Shown one piece after another: positions 7,852-17,600 of a stretch of 64,000 bases of DNA. Made by a program: the position numbers and the translations under genes. Numbering within the stretch: the first letter of the stretch is position 1; the number at the start of each line of letters is the position of its first letter. The DNA comes from an uncultured Mycoplasmatota bacterium (lineage in GTDB: Bacteria > Bacillota_I > Bacilli_A > RF39 > UBA660), in NCBI GenBank assembly GCA_900548695.1, contig URLC01000002.1, forward strand, positions 124,001-188,000. Reading direction: 5' to 3'. The notes beneath the pieces were generated by a model that was not told where the DNA came from, did not search any database, and saw only the letters and a program-made list of their open reading frames with translations.

Positions 7852-9465
7852 ATGCTATTGTTTTATATTTTATTATTAGTATGTATTGTTAGTGCATTAA
7901 GTTATAAATCTAAGCGTTATCTTCATATGCTGCAACAGAATTTATATAATGAGAATAATCGTTATTTAAAATGGTTATTTCGAAATAGTAAGCAATTTTT
8001 AGATTTAGATTTACTGGCTATTTTAGGCTCTTGTATAGGGCTATTTGTTCTTTATGATTTAGAAAATTTTTCAATTTTATTAATAGTTGGACTTGGAGTA
8101 TTATTTCTTGCACTTGCTTATTTATGGAGAAGTCGTTTACGTAGTGATCAAAATAAGAAACCTTTGGTTATTACGAAAAGAGTTAAACGTTTAATATTCA
8201 CAACATCTGTTTTATATTTGATTCCAATTTTATTTTTATTTGTTAATAATACAGATCAACAGTTTGTTTGGGCTATGATTACGTTACTTTCTATTATGGT
8301 GGTTTTAAATCCTTTGATAGTATTTTTAGCTAATATTATTAATTATCCAATTGAACGTTCTGTTTATCATTTTTATAAACATAAAGCTCAATCTAAACTT
8401 AAAAGTATGAGTAATTTAAAGATTATTGGTATTACTGGTAGTTATGGTAAAACTAGTAGTAAAAATATTTTGAGTGATATTTTAAATATTAAGTATAATG
8501 CTTTACCTACACCTAGGAATTTAAATACTTATAATGGTCTTATTATGACAGTTAATAATCATTTAACTAAGTTTAACGATATTTTCATTGCGGAAATGGG
8601 AGCTTATGTTAAGGGGGAAATTAAGGGGCTTTGTAAGTTAGTTAAGCCAAAATATGGTATTTTGACTAGAATAGGTACTGCTCATTTAGAGTCTTTTGGA
8701 AGTGAACAAAATATTATAGATGGGAAATTTGAACTTATTGAGTCATTACCTAGTGATGGATTTGCTGTTTTAAATGGTGATGATTCTAAACAAGTTTCTT
8801 ATAAATTAAAGAATAAGGTTAGAGTTATTTGGATTGGTATTGATAATTCTAATGTTGATGTTAGAGCAACAAGTATTAAGTGTTCTAGTAAGGGTACTGA
8901 ATTTGATGTTTCATTTCGAGGTGATAAACAAAAATATCATTTTGAAACGAAGTTATTAGGTAATCATAATGTATATAATATTTTAGCTGGTTTAGCTTTT
9001 GGTTATGAGTTTGGTATTTCTATTTTTGATTTGCAGCAAGCTGTTAAAGGTGTTAGACCAGTTGAACATCGTTTAGAGTTAAAGAAGTTAGGGAATTTTT
9101 ATCAAATTGATGATGCTTATAATTCTAACCCAGTAGGAGCAGAAAATGCTTTAAAAGTTCTAGATATGATGCCTGGTGTTAAAGTGGTTGTTACTCCTGG
9201 GATGATTGAATTAGGTGATAAAGAAGATGAATACAATAAGAAGTTTGGAGAACAAATATCAGAGGTTGCTGACTATGTAGTCTTAGTTGGTGAACGACAT
9301 ACTAAGCCAATCAAAGAAGGGTTACTTGCTAAGGGCTTTGATAAAGATAAAATTGTAGTATTGAATGATGTTCGGGCTGCATATCCTTTTATTGGACAGT
9401 TAGCGAATAAAAAAGAGGTATATGCATTATTTGAAAATGATTTACCTGATACATATAATGAATAG
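7852..9465 (+). CDS. murF: Membrane-anchored MurF-like Mur ligase
   Basis: MurF joins D-Ala-D-Ala to UDP-MurNAc-tripeptide, using ATP. In this 537-residue protein the Mur ligase centre starts at about residue 190 with the ATP-binding loop GITGSYGKTS (193-202). It continues with the GTAHLESFGS region and a C-terminal domain with DDAYNSNP, typical of MurF. The usual soluble N-terminal substrate-binding domain is missing; instead residues 1-165 hold about five hydrophobic segments (3-19, 53-70, 75-92, 114-132, 139-162). AGGAGG precedes the ATG and ddl follows after 12 bases, which favours MurF function. A membrane form acting on a different, perhaps lipid-linked, acceptor is possible. Confidence 0.82.
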   Translation: MLLFYILLLVCIVSALSYKSKRYLHMLQQNLYNENNRYLKWLFRNSKQFLDLDLLAILGSCIGLFVLYDLENFSILLIVGLGVLFLALAYLWRSRLRSDQNKKPLVITKRVKRLIFTTSVLYLIPILFLFVNNTDQQFVWAMITLLSIMVVLNPLIVFLANIINYPIERSVYHFYKHKAQSKLKSMSNLKIIGITGSYGKTSSKNILSDILNIKYNALPTPRNLNTYNGLIMTVNNHLTKFNDIFIAEMGAYVKGEIKGLCKLVKPKYGILTRIGTAHLESFGSEQNIIDGKFELIESLPSDGFAVLNGDDSKQVSYKLKNKVRVIWIGIDNSNVDVRATSIKCSSKGTEFDVSFRGDKQKYHFETKLLGNHNVYNILAGLAFGYEFGISIFDLQQAVKGVRPVEHRLELKKLGNFYQIDDAYNSNPVGAENALKVLDMMPGVKVVVTPGMIELGDKEDEYNKKFGEQISEVADYVVLVGERHTKPIKEGLLAKGFDKDKIVVLNDVRAAYPFIGQLANKKEVYALFENDLPDTYNE

Positions 9466-9477
9466 GAGAGATGTATT

Positions 9478-10701
9478 ATGAAAATTAAAGTAGGAGTTAT
9501 TTATGGCGGAGAAACAGTGGAACATGAAGTTAGTGTTATTTCTGCTATGCAAGCGATGAATAAATTGGATCAAGATAAGTATGATATTATTCCAATTTAT
9601 ATTACTAAGGATAGAGAATGGTATACTGGAGAAATGTTGAAAGATATTGAAGTATATCAAGATTTGTCATTAATTAAAAAATATGGGAAGAATGTAGTTT
9701 TGTATTATAAAAATGGTTCTTTTGTTTTACAGAAGAAAAGTTTTCCTAAAACAGTTGTTACAGAGGTTGATATTGTTTTTCCAATTGTACATGGTACCGG
9801 TGTAGAAGATGGTGGTTTACAAGGATATTTACAAACAGTTGGAATTCCTTTCGTAGGTAGTGATGTTTATGCTTCTGTTGTAGGACAAGATAAAGTGTTT
9901 ATGAAAGATATTTGGAAAAATAGCGAGCTTCCAATTACTAATTATGAATGGTTTTATGATGTTGATTATAAACAAGATAGTGATAAGGTTATTGAAAAAG
10001 TTGAAAAAATTAAATATCCAGTCATTGTCAAACCTGCCACTACGGGTTCTAGTGTAGGTATTGCGGTATGTGGTAATCGTGAAGAATTAGTGGAAGCTAT
10101 CGATGATGCTATTCAATATGATAAGAAGATTTTAGTAGAAGAGGTTGTTCAAAACTTAAAAGAAGTAAATATTGCTGTTATGGGTAATTATGAACACCAA
10201 AAAGTAAGTGAAATAGAAGAAGTAATCTCAGCAAATAAATTTTTAACTTATGCTGATAAATATGTTGGTGGTGGCAAAGGAAAGTTAAAAGGTGTTAAAG
10301 CACCTGTGAAAAGTAGTTCCAAGGGTATGGCTTCTGCTAATAGAAAGTTGCCAGCTGATTTAAGTGAAAAGATTAGAAAAGAAGTAGAACAAGTTGCTAT
10401 TGAAGCATTTAAAGCTTTGGGGTCTTCTGGTAACAGTAGAATTGACTTTTTAATTGATGAGGATAAGAATAAAGTATATATTAATGAAATTAATTCTATT
10501 CCTGGAAGTTTGGCTTTTTATTTATGGGAGGCTAAAGGTGTTGATTTTTCTTCTATGTTAGATGAGATGATTAATATTGGGGTTAAAGACTATAAGAAGC
10601 GTGTTAGTAAAACACATTCATTTGATACTAACATTTTACAAGGTTTTGCTGCACATGGTGGAGTTAAAGGATTGAAAGGTGCTAAAGGGAAGTTAAGATA
10701 A
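9478..10701 (+). CDS. ddl: D-alanine--D-alanine ligase (ATP-grasp), long form
   Basis: Ddl makes the D-Ala-D-Ala dipeptide that MurF adds to the peptidoglycan precursor. The protein has the N-terminal GGETVEHEVSVIS motif, FPIVHGTGVEDG, ATP-grasp Lys-containing YPVIVKPATTGSSVGI, and the metal-binding end YINEINSIPGS. It has 407 residues, against about 350-370 usually. The extra length comes from a Gly/Lys-rich insertion near the KYVGGGKGK segment and a C-terminal tail ending in GLKGAKGKLR. It follows murF by 12 bases and its stop lies in a terminator hairpin. Confidence 0.9.
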   Translation: MKIKVGVIYGGETVEHEVSVISAMQAMNKLDQDKYDIIPIYITKDREWYTGEMLKDIEVYQDLSLIKKYGKNVVLYYKNGSFVLQKKSFPKTVVTEVDIVFPIVHGTGVEDGGLQGYLQTVGIPFVGSDVYASVVGQDKVFMKDIWKNSELPITNYEWFYDVDYKQDSDKVIEKVEKIKYPVIVKPATTGSSVGIAVCGNREELVEAIDDAIQYDKKILVEEVVQNLKEVNIAVMGNYEHQKVSEIEEVISANKFLTYADKYVGGGKGKLKGVKAPVKSSSKGMASANRKLPADLSEKIRKEVEQVAIEAFKALGSSGNSRIDFLIDEDKNKVYINEINSIPGSLAFYLWEAKGVDFSSMLDEMINIGVKDYKKRVSKTHSFDTNILQGFAAHGGVKGLKGAKGKLR

Positions 10702-10715
10702 CTTTCTTTTTTTCT
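10688..10715 (+). terminator. Terminator at the end of ddl
   Basis: GGAAGTTA (10688-10695) pairs with TAACTTTC (10699-10706) around an AGA loop, followed by TTTTTTTC. The ddl stop TAA is within the stem, and the next gene starts only 2 bases after the T run. Confidence 0.75.
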
Positions 10716-10717
10716 TT

Positions 10718-11323
10718 ATGAATAAGATATTATTATTGATACGCTCTGAAAATACAGAAGAAGAAAACGGTTATTATATAAGAGCCATTGAACAATTTGG
10801 TGGCGAGGTGGTATTGGCTTTTGATGGGGAAAGTCAGGAGAAAATTTTAAGAAAATTAGAAGAGGTTACTGGTATTTTATTACCTGGAGGATTAGAAGTA
10901 GGTTTTCATGATTTCTTTTTAATCGAATATGCTTTAAAATACAATTTAAAATTATTGGGTATTTGTCAAGGAATGCAATCGATGGCGTTATATCAGACTG
11001 CAAATCAATTAGTAAGTATTGGAAACTTTAATCATCAGCAAAAAGAAGGTTATGTACATGAAGTTAGTTTGTTTTCTGGTAAGGTAAAAGATATTTTTGA
11101 AAATAGTAAAATTATGGTTAATTCTCATCATTTACAAACTGTTTTATCAGGAGGAATGTTTTCTGTTGTTGGTAGATCAAGTGATGGTTTAATAGAAGCG
11201 ATTGAAGGATATTCAAAGATTTTTCAAGTAGGTGTTCAATGGCATCCTGAAAGAATGCTTGATTATGATAGTGGTAGTAATAGATTATTTTTAGCATTTA
11301 TACAAAATAAAAACACAGATTAG
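10718..11323 (+). CDS. Class I glutamine amidotransferase-like hydrolase (peptidase C26)
   Basis: The 201-residue protein resembles gamma-glutamyl-GABA hydrolases/PuuD-type C26 peptidases: LLPGGLE, the nucleophile Cys83 in GICQGMQ, and His176/Glu178 in QWHPE. Such enzymes cut gamma-glutamyl amides. The placement after ddl suggests cell-wall or amino-acid amide metabolism, but this is inference. The ATG follows directly on the U tract of the ddl terminator and has no Shine-Dalgarno site, so translation may be leaderless or coupled to readthrough. A second paralogue lies at 57090-57815. Confidence 0.8.
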   Translation: MNKILLLIRSENTEEENGYYIRAIEQFGGEVVLAFDGESQEKILRKLEEVTGILLPGGLEVGFHDFFLIEYALKYNLKLLGICQGMQSMALYQTANQLVSIGNFNHQQKEGYVHEVSLFSGKVKDIFENSKIMVNSHHLQTVLSGGMFSVVGRSSDGLIEAIEGYSKIFQVGVQWHPERMLDYDSGSNRLFLAFIQNKNTD

Positions 11324-11352
11324 GCTGTATTTTGTGCATTTATAGATAAATA

Positions 11353-11378
11353 AAAAAAGGTGCTAGACACCTTTTAAT
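11353..11378. terminator. Terminator shared by the C26 hydrolase gene and tRNA-Lys
   Basis: AAAAGGTG pairs with CACCTTTT around CTAGA. An A run on the left gives a U tail for the minus-strand tRNA transcript; T residues on the right serve the + strand. Confidence 0.8.
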
Positions 11379-11385
11379 TTTAAAA

Positions 11386-11461
11386 TGGTGGACTGTTAGG
11401 GATTCGAACCCTAGACCCACTGATTAAGAGTCAGTTGCTCTACCAACTGAGCTAACAGTCC
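11386..11461 (-). tRNA. tRNA-Lys(CTT)
   Basis: A cloverleaf on the minus strand: acceptor GGACTGT pairs with ACAGTCC, the T-loop is GGTTCGAATC and the anticodon loop CTCTTAA gives CTT, for Lys codon AAG. Discriminator A and encoded CCA (11386-11388) are present. A hairpin terminator lies just downstream (11353-11378). Confidence 0.97.
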
Positions 11462-11613
11462 AAAATTAGATTTCTTATTGATTATAGCATATAAAAATAA
11501 AAATGTGAATACCTAAATTAAATTTTATGTTAAATATCAATAATTATTTGAAGTGTTGTGTCTTAACTTTTCTTTTTTTAATATATGAGTTATTATATGT
11601 ATTAGGTGATAGT

Positions 11614-13959
11614 ATGAATAAAAATAGAATTATGGCAGATATTGAAATTGGATTAACGAATGATCAAGTCTTGGAAAGAGAAACAGAAGGATTTGTTAAT
11701 TTTAATACAGAATCTACTACTAAGTCTGTAAAACAGATTTTAAGAGATAATATTTGTACTTTGTTTAATATCATTAATATTGTTTTAGCAATTGCTGTTA
11801 TTTGTGTTGGTTCTTTTAAAAATTTAACTTTTATGATTATTATTGTTTTAAATACTTTAATTAGTACGTTTCAAGAGCTTAGGAGTAAGAAAACGTTGGA
11901 TAAGTTACAAATTTTAGCAAGCTCTAAAGTAAAAGTTATTAGGGATAGAAAAAGGCAGTTTATTGGAATCAATGACATTGTATTGGATGATATTTTGGAA
12001 GTAGAACTTGGTGATCAAGTTGTTGTCGATAGTTTGATTCGTGATGGGGAAGTTGAAGTGGATGAATCTTTTATTACGGGAGAAGCTGAGACCGTTTTTA
12101 AGAAAAAAGGGGATATGTTAATCTCTGGTAGTTTTGTTGTTAGTGGTAAAGCAATTTGTCAGGTACAACATATTGGACTTGATAATTATACAGCTAAAAT
12201 TTCTAGTGATACTAAGTATATTAAGCCTATTTCATCAGAGATTATGAAAAGTTTAAATAAAATTGTGTCAACTATTTCTTTTCTGATTGTACCAGTTGGT
12301 ATTTTACTTTTTTCAAGACAAATGTATTTGGAGGGAAATACTATATCACAGGCAGTTGTTAATACAGTTGCGGCTTTAATTGGGATGATTCCAGAAGGTT
12401 TGGTGTTGCTTACTAGTACAGTTTTGGCTATTAGTGTTATTCGTCTTTCTAAAAGAAAGGTATTAGTTCAAGATTTATATTGTATTGAGACTTTAGCAAG
12501 GGTTGATACTATTTGTTTGGATAAGACAGGTACTATTACTGAGGGAAGTATGGAAGTTGCTTGTGTTGTTGCTAAGGATACTTCTTATGATATAGATGAA
12601 GTTTTAGCTAATATCAATTATTATTTAGATGAGGTTAATGCTACTGCTTTGGCTTTAAAAGATAAATTTGGTAAGAAGAATAATTTCAATTTGGTAGAAA
12701 AAATTCCTTTTTCTTCTAGTAAAAAGTATTCGGGAATTGTCCTTGATGATAAAGCTTACTTTATTGGTGCACCAGAATTTTTACTTAAGGATAAAATAAA
12801 AAAATATAATAAAGAAATTTCAGAATACGCTAAAGATTATCGAGTTTTGTTATTAGCTTCTTCTGAAGATAAAAAACTTGATGATATCAAAGTTATTGGT
12901 TATATTTTATTACAAGATAAGATTCGAAAAGAAGCAGCTAGTACACTTAATTTTTTTAAACAGCAGGGTGTAGATATTAAAATTATTTCAGGAGATAATC
13001 CAGATACGGTTTATGGTATTGCTGTTAGGGCAGGACTTTCTCCTTCTGTTAAACAAGTTGATGCCACTACTTTAAAAACAGATCAAGATATTATTGATGC
13101 TGTTTTGCAATATGATATTTTTGGTAGAGTGACACCTGATCAGAAGAAAAAATTTATTTTAGCATTACAACTTCTTGGTCATACAGTAGCCATGACTGGT
13201 GATGGAGTTAATGATGTTTTAGCTTTAAAAGAGGCAGATTGTTCTATTGCTATGGCTAATGGCAGTGATGCTAGTAAAAATGTTAGTCAATTAGTTTTAC
13301 TAGATTCTAATTTTTCTTCTATGCCTCATGTAGTAGCAGAAGGGAGAAGAACGATTAATAATATTGAGCGTAGTGCGTCATTGTTTTTAGTAAAAACCAT
13401 TTATGCATCTCTTTTGGCAATTATTTTTATTTTTATTGAAATGCCATATCCTTTTATCCCAATACAGTTAACCCTAGCTAGTGTTGTGACCATTGGAATT
13501 CCATCTTTTGTGTTAGCTTTACAACCCAATCATGATAGAGTAAAGGGGAGTTTTTTAACAAGTGTTTTAAAAAGGGCTATACCACCAGCGATTACAATTG
13601 TATTAAATATTTTAGTCGTATTTATCGCTAGTAATATGTTTAATTTTAGCTATGAGCAAACATCAACGTTATCAGTGGCGGTTACTGGTTATACATCGTT
13701 TATTTTACTTTATAAAACTTGTAAGCCATTAAATCCACTTAGAACAGTGTTATTTGTTACTATGTTTATAGCCTTTATTTGTGGCTTTTCATTGAAAAGT
13801 TTGTTCTCGTTTGCCTATTTTGATTTCGTAATGATTTTAGTTACCATTGTTTGTATCTTCTTGTCGCATTATTTATATAGGCTAATAGAACGAACAGAGA
13901 GTGATGTTTTTGCATTTTTAGATCGAAAAAATAAAAAAAGTGAGAAATTTAGCAATTAA
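11614..13959 (+). CDS. P-type cation-transporting ATPase (CtpE-like)
   Basis: P-type ATPases pump cations using a phospho-aspartate intermediate. The 781-residue protein has FITGEAE (actuator domain), PEGL in the ion-binding helix, the phosphorylated Asp303 in DKTGTIT, the nucleotide-domain KYSGIVLDD region and TGDGVNDVLAL. GMIPEGLVLLTS resembles the CtpE group, which includes a mycobacterial Ca2+ importer, so Ca2+ is plausible but not proven. The start at 11614 (MNKNRIMADIE) has an AGGTGAT site; an in-frame ATG 87 bases upstream lacks one and would add a hydrophobic extension across the likely promoter region. Confidence 0.9.
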   Translation: MNKNRIMADIEIGLTNDQVLERETEGFVNFNTESTTKSVKQILRDNICTLFNIINIVLAIAVICVGSFKNLTFMIIIVLNTLISTFQELRSKKTLDKLQILASSKVKVIRDRKRQFIGINDIVLDDILEVELGDQVVVDSLIRDGEVEVDESFITGEAETVFKKKGDMLISGSFVVSGKAICQVQHIGLDNYTAKISSDTKYIKPISSEIMKSLNKIVSTISFLIVPVGILLFSRQMYLEGNTISQAVVNTVAALIGMIPEGLVLLTSTVLAISVIRLSKRKVLVQDLYCIETLARVDTICLDKTGTITEGSMEVACVVAKDTSYDIDEVLANINYYLDEVNATALALKDKFGKKNNFNLVEKIPFSSSKKYSGIVLDDKAYFIGAPEFLLKDKIKKYNKEISEYAKDYRVLLLASSEDKKLDDIKVIGYILLQDKIRKEAASTLNFFKQQGVDIKIISGDNPDTVYGIAVRAGLSPSVKQVDATTLKTDQDIIDAVLQYDIFGRVTPDQKKKFILALQLLGHTVAMTGDGVNDVLALKEADCSIAMANGSDASKNVSQLVLLDSNFSSMPHVVAEGRRTINNIERSASLFLVKTIYASLLAIIFIFIEMPYPFIPIQLTLASVVTIGIPSFVLALQPNHDRVKGSFLTSVLKRAIPPAITIVLNILVVFIASNMFNFSYEQTSTLSVAVTGYTSFILLYKTCKPLNPLRTVLFVTMFIAFICGFSLKSLFSFAYFDFVMILVTIVCIFLSHYLYRLIERTESDVFAFLDRKNKKSEKFSN

Positions 13960-13982
13960 CGCTTGACTTTCTTACTTTTTTT
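13932..13982 (+). terminator. Terminator after the P-type ATPase gene
   Basis: A 15-base arm (about AAAAAAAGTGAGAAA) pairs with TTTCTTACTTTTTTT with one G-U pair. The stop codon of the ATPase gene is in the loop. Confidence 0.8.
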
Positions 13983-14034
13983 ATAGTATTCTAATATTGC
14001 GACTGGGAAAAATAAAAAATATTTTAATTTATAG

Positions 14035-14063
14035 TTGCAATTATTTAGAAAATAGTGTATATT
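14035..14063 (+). promoter_or_regulatory. Promoter of the tRNA-Ile/Asn/Glu operon
   Basis: TTGCAA (14035-14040) and TATATT (14058-14063) with a 17-base spacer, about 20 bases before the first tRNA. Confidence 0.8.
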
Positions 14064-14082
14064 GAATAAGTACTGTTAGTAT

Positions 14083-14159
<77 letters not shown>

Positions 14160-14167
14160 TTAATAGT

Positions 14168-14244
14168 GCCTCAATAGCTCAGTTGGTTAGAGCACTTGAC
14201 TGTTAATCAAGGGGTCCTAGGTTCAAGTCCTAGTTGAGGCGCCA
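14168..14244 (+). tRNA. tRNA-Asn(GTT)
   Basis: Acceptor GCCTCAA pairs with TTGAGGC; anticodon loop CTGTTAA gives GTT. Discriminator G and encoded CCA. It lies 8 bases after tRNA-Ile. Confidence 0.97.
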
Positions 14245-14247
14245 TAT

Positions 14248-14324
14248 GGCCAGTTGGTGAAGTGGCTTAACACACTGCCCTTTCACGGCAGCATTCACGG
14301 ATTCGAATTCCGTACTGGTCACCA
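14248..14324 (+). tRNA. tRNA-Glu(TTC)
   Basis: Acceptor GGCCAGT pairs with ACTGGTC with one G-U pair; anticodon loop CTTTCAC gives TTC. Encoded CCA at 14322-14324. Only three bases separate it from tRNA-Asn. Confidence 0.96.
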
Positions 14325-14335
14325 ATTTTGAATTT

Positions 14336-14357
14336 ACTCCGTTAGGAGTTTTTTTGT
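14336..14357 (+). terminator. Terminator of the three-tRNA operon
   Basis: ACTCC (14336-14340) and GGAGT (14345-14349) with a GTTA loop, followed by a run of T. Confidence 0.8.
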
Positions 14358-14443
14358 TAAAAAAAATAGAGTAGAGTGAAGTAATTGGTATTTTGGAAAA
14401 ATATAAAGAAATTAATTTTATCTTTTTAATTTATGCTTTTTGG

Positions 14444-14472
14444 TTGACAATTCTTTTTTTCTACTGTAATAT
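14444..14472 (+). promoter_or_regulatory. Promoter of tRNA-Ser
   Basis: A consensus TTGACA (14444-14449) is 17 bases from TAATAT (14467-14472), about 28 bases before the tRNA. Confidence 0.85.
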
Positions 14473-14499
14473 TATATTTGCGAAAGCAATTTGAGATGT

Positions 14500-14590
14500 G
14501 GAGTAGTACTCAAGAGGCTGAAGAGGCGCCCCTGCTAAGGGTGTAGGTCGGGCAACTGGCGCGAGAGTTCAAATCTCTCCTACTCCGCCA
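14500..14590 (+). tRNA. tRNA-Ser(GCT)
   Basis: A class II tRNA with a long variable arm. Acceptor GGAGTAG pairs with CTACTCC; anticodon loop CTGCTAA gives GCT, for AGC/AGU codons. Discriminator G and encoded CCA are present. Confidence 0.96.
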
Positions 14591-14600
14591 TTATGAAATT

Positions 14601-14622
14601 AAAGAGCGTAAGCTCTTTTTTT
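14601..14622 (+). terminator. Terminator of tRNA-Ser
   Basis: AAAGAGC and GCTCTTT around a GTAA loop, followed by a T run. Confidence 0.85.
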
Positions 14623-14685
14623 GTTTGCTTTTTTCTAGGCTATGGCTTGTTTTTATGATATAATCATGATAGGAGTGATAAGACT

Positions 14686-17600
14686 ATGGCAAATTTACTT
14701 AAAAACTTTTTTACAGATTTTGAAGATATTAATGACTACTATACTTTTTTAGTAGATAAGACCAAAAAGTTAGAGTATGTTGGTATTACTAATGAATGGT
14801 TAATTGATAATTTTTACCTATTGGTTGAACATAAGACTAATGTAGTTCACGATAAAAAGTATGTGGAAAAAGATCTGAAAAAATATAATCGGATTTTTTA
14901 TTGTCTTAAAGATATTGTTACACGTAATCATTATAATATTAGTTTTAAAATATTAGTTACAGAACTTCGTGATTATCAAAAGCAAATGAAAGTCGCATTT
15001 TCTTATCCAGAATTAACGTGTGTTAAGAATTTTTTATTGTTTATTTATACTAAAAGATTAGCTGATTTGTGTAAAGAAGAATATCATAATTTATTGAATA
15101 AGGAAAAAGTAGCTAGAATTATTGAAAGTAGAGAAGAAAAAGAATTAGAACTTTCAAATTTCTTGAGTTGCGATTTTTCGGTTCAAAAAGATGTAAATTA
15201 TATTTTTGAAATTAATAATCAATTAAAAGAGTTGGGAGCTAAAACTAATTCATTATTTAAAGAGTTGAATGAATTATTAGGCCAAAATAGTATTAGCTTG
15301 AAAGAAATTATTAATCAAGAATATCAAAAAAATATTGATAATGATATTTTAATTTCTAATATTTTTGGAGATTTAAAAGAGTTTTTTGAATTTACAGAAG
15401 AAGACTTGTTTAAAAAGGTTAGTAAGACAGAAAAAATGCTATTAGAAGATGAAATTTATTCTAAGATGACAGTAGAGTCTAAGAGATTATATCGTAATCA
15501 GTTGTTAAAGCTTTCTAAGAAAAATCATAAAGATGAGCTTAGTTATTTAGAAGAGTTAGTAGAAAAAGCTAATGGAGATCAATACCATATTGGTTTTCAA
15601 TTGTTTCCTAAGAAAAAAAATAATTTAAGAGTTATTTTATATATTTTGGTTATTTTAGTTGCGACTTTTGGAATTAGTTTCTTTCTTTCTAGATATTTTA
15701 TTAGTTGGAGATTGATAGGATTTATTTTATTAGTGATACCGGTTAGTCAACTGTTTGTACAGATTTTTCAACAAATATTAATTAGGGTTGTACCTACTAA
15801 ACCAATTCTTAAGTTGGATTATTCTAAAGGTATTCCTGATGATTCTAAGACTATGGTGGTAATTCCCACTATTATTTCTAGTAAAGATAAAATAAAAGAA
15901 ATGTTTGATACATTGGAAACTTTTTATATTATTAATAAGACTGATAATTTATATTTTACTTTACTTGGAGATGTTAAAGCTAGTAATCAAGAAGTTTTAG
16001 ATATTGATGATGAGTTAAGTGAATATGGAATTAGTTATGCTGAAAAGTTAAATAAGAAGTATAAAAAAGAGTTATTTTATTTCTTATATCGTAAACGTTT
16101 TTGGAATGAAGGAGAAAATTGTTATTTAGGATATGAACGTAAACGTGGTGCTTTGTTACAGTTTAACCAACTTTTACTTAAGAAAATGAGTAAGGAAGAT
16201 CAAAAATATTGGTATTTTGCGAATACTTTAGGGGATATTAAAGAAGATATTCGTTATGTTATTACTTTGGATGAGGATAATCGATTGGTTTTAAATACAG
16301 CGTTAAATTTAGTTGGAGCAATGGCGCATCCTATGAATCATCCAGTATTAAATAAGGAAGAGACTAAAGTTGTTAAAGGGTATGCTTTAATGCAACCTAG
16401 AGTTAGTTTGGATATTGAGGCTACTAATAAGAGTTTATACAGTCAAGTTTTTGCGGGAATAGGTGGATTTGATACGTATAGTGCTATGGTTCCAAATGTT
16501 TACCAAGATACTTTTGGAGAAGGTAGTTTTGTAGGTAAGGGAATTTATGATTTAAAGATATTTGATAAAGTACTTTCTAATGTTTTTCCTGAAAATTTAA
16601 TTTTAAGTCATGATTTATTAGAGGGTAATTATTTACGTTGTGGTTATGTTTCTGATATTGAACTGATTGATGATTTTCCATCTAAGTTTTTAACAGATAC
16701 GACAAGACATCATCGTTGGGCTAGAGGAGATATACAAATTATTGGTTGGCTGTTACCTTTTGTAAAAAATAAAGATGGTAAAAAAGTTAAAAATCCTATT
16801 AATTTATTAGGCAAATGGAAGATATTTGATAATTTAGTAAGAATGTTTTTATATCCAACATTGTTATTGGTGCTACTTTTTGCCATTTTCTTTTCTAAGA
16901 TAAATCCATTATGGTGGATAGCTTTTATTGTATTAGTTATTGCAGTTCCAATTTTATTCTTTTTACACGGAAAGATTTATCAACATGATGGAAAAAAAGA
17001 AAAAGCTACTATTTATTATCATAAGTTACTTTTTGGTGGTAAGAGTATTATTTTGCGTTCTTATATTATTTTATCAACTTTGCCATTTTACTCTAAATTA
17101 TATTTAGATGCATTTTTTAGAACTATTTATCGTTTGACAGTCAGTCATAAAAATTTGCTTAATTGGATAACTGCTTCAGATGCTTCTAAAAATATAGATT
17201 GTAGTATTAAAAGTTATTTTAAGAATTTTAGTTTTCATTTGATATTTAGTTTTATGTTACTAGTCGTTGGGGTAGCAACATTTAATATTTATGCTAGTTT
17301 ATTAGCTATTGTGTTTATTACGGCACCATTTGTTCTTTATACTGTAAGCAAAGACATTGATCCACAAAAGAAGGAATTAAAAGAAAAAGAAGTAGAAGAT
17401 GTTAGACAAATTGCTTATCTTACATGGCGTTATTTTGCAGATAATTTAAAAGAAGAATATCATTATTTAATTCCAGATAATTATCAAGAAAATAGAGAAA
17501 ATAAATTAGATTTACGTACATCTCCTACAGGAATTGGGTTTTCTATGTTGGGTGTTGTTAGTGCTTGTGAATTAGAATTTATTTCTGATACAGAGTCTCA

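Noticed and set aside
11527..11613. N-terminal extension of the P-type ATPase from an upstream ATG
   Set aside because: No ribosome-binding site, and the segment covers the probable promoter; the start at 11614 has AGGTGAT.
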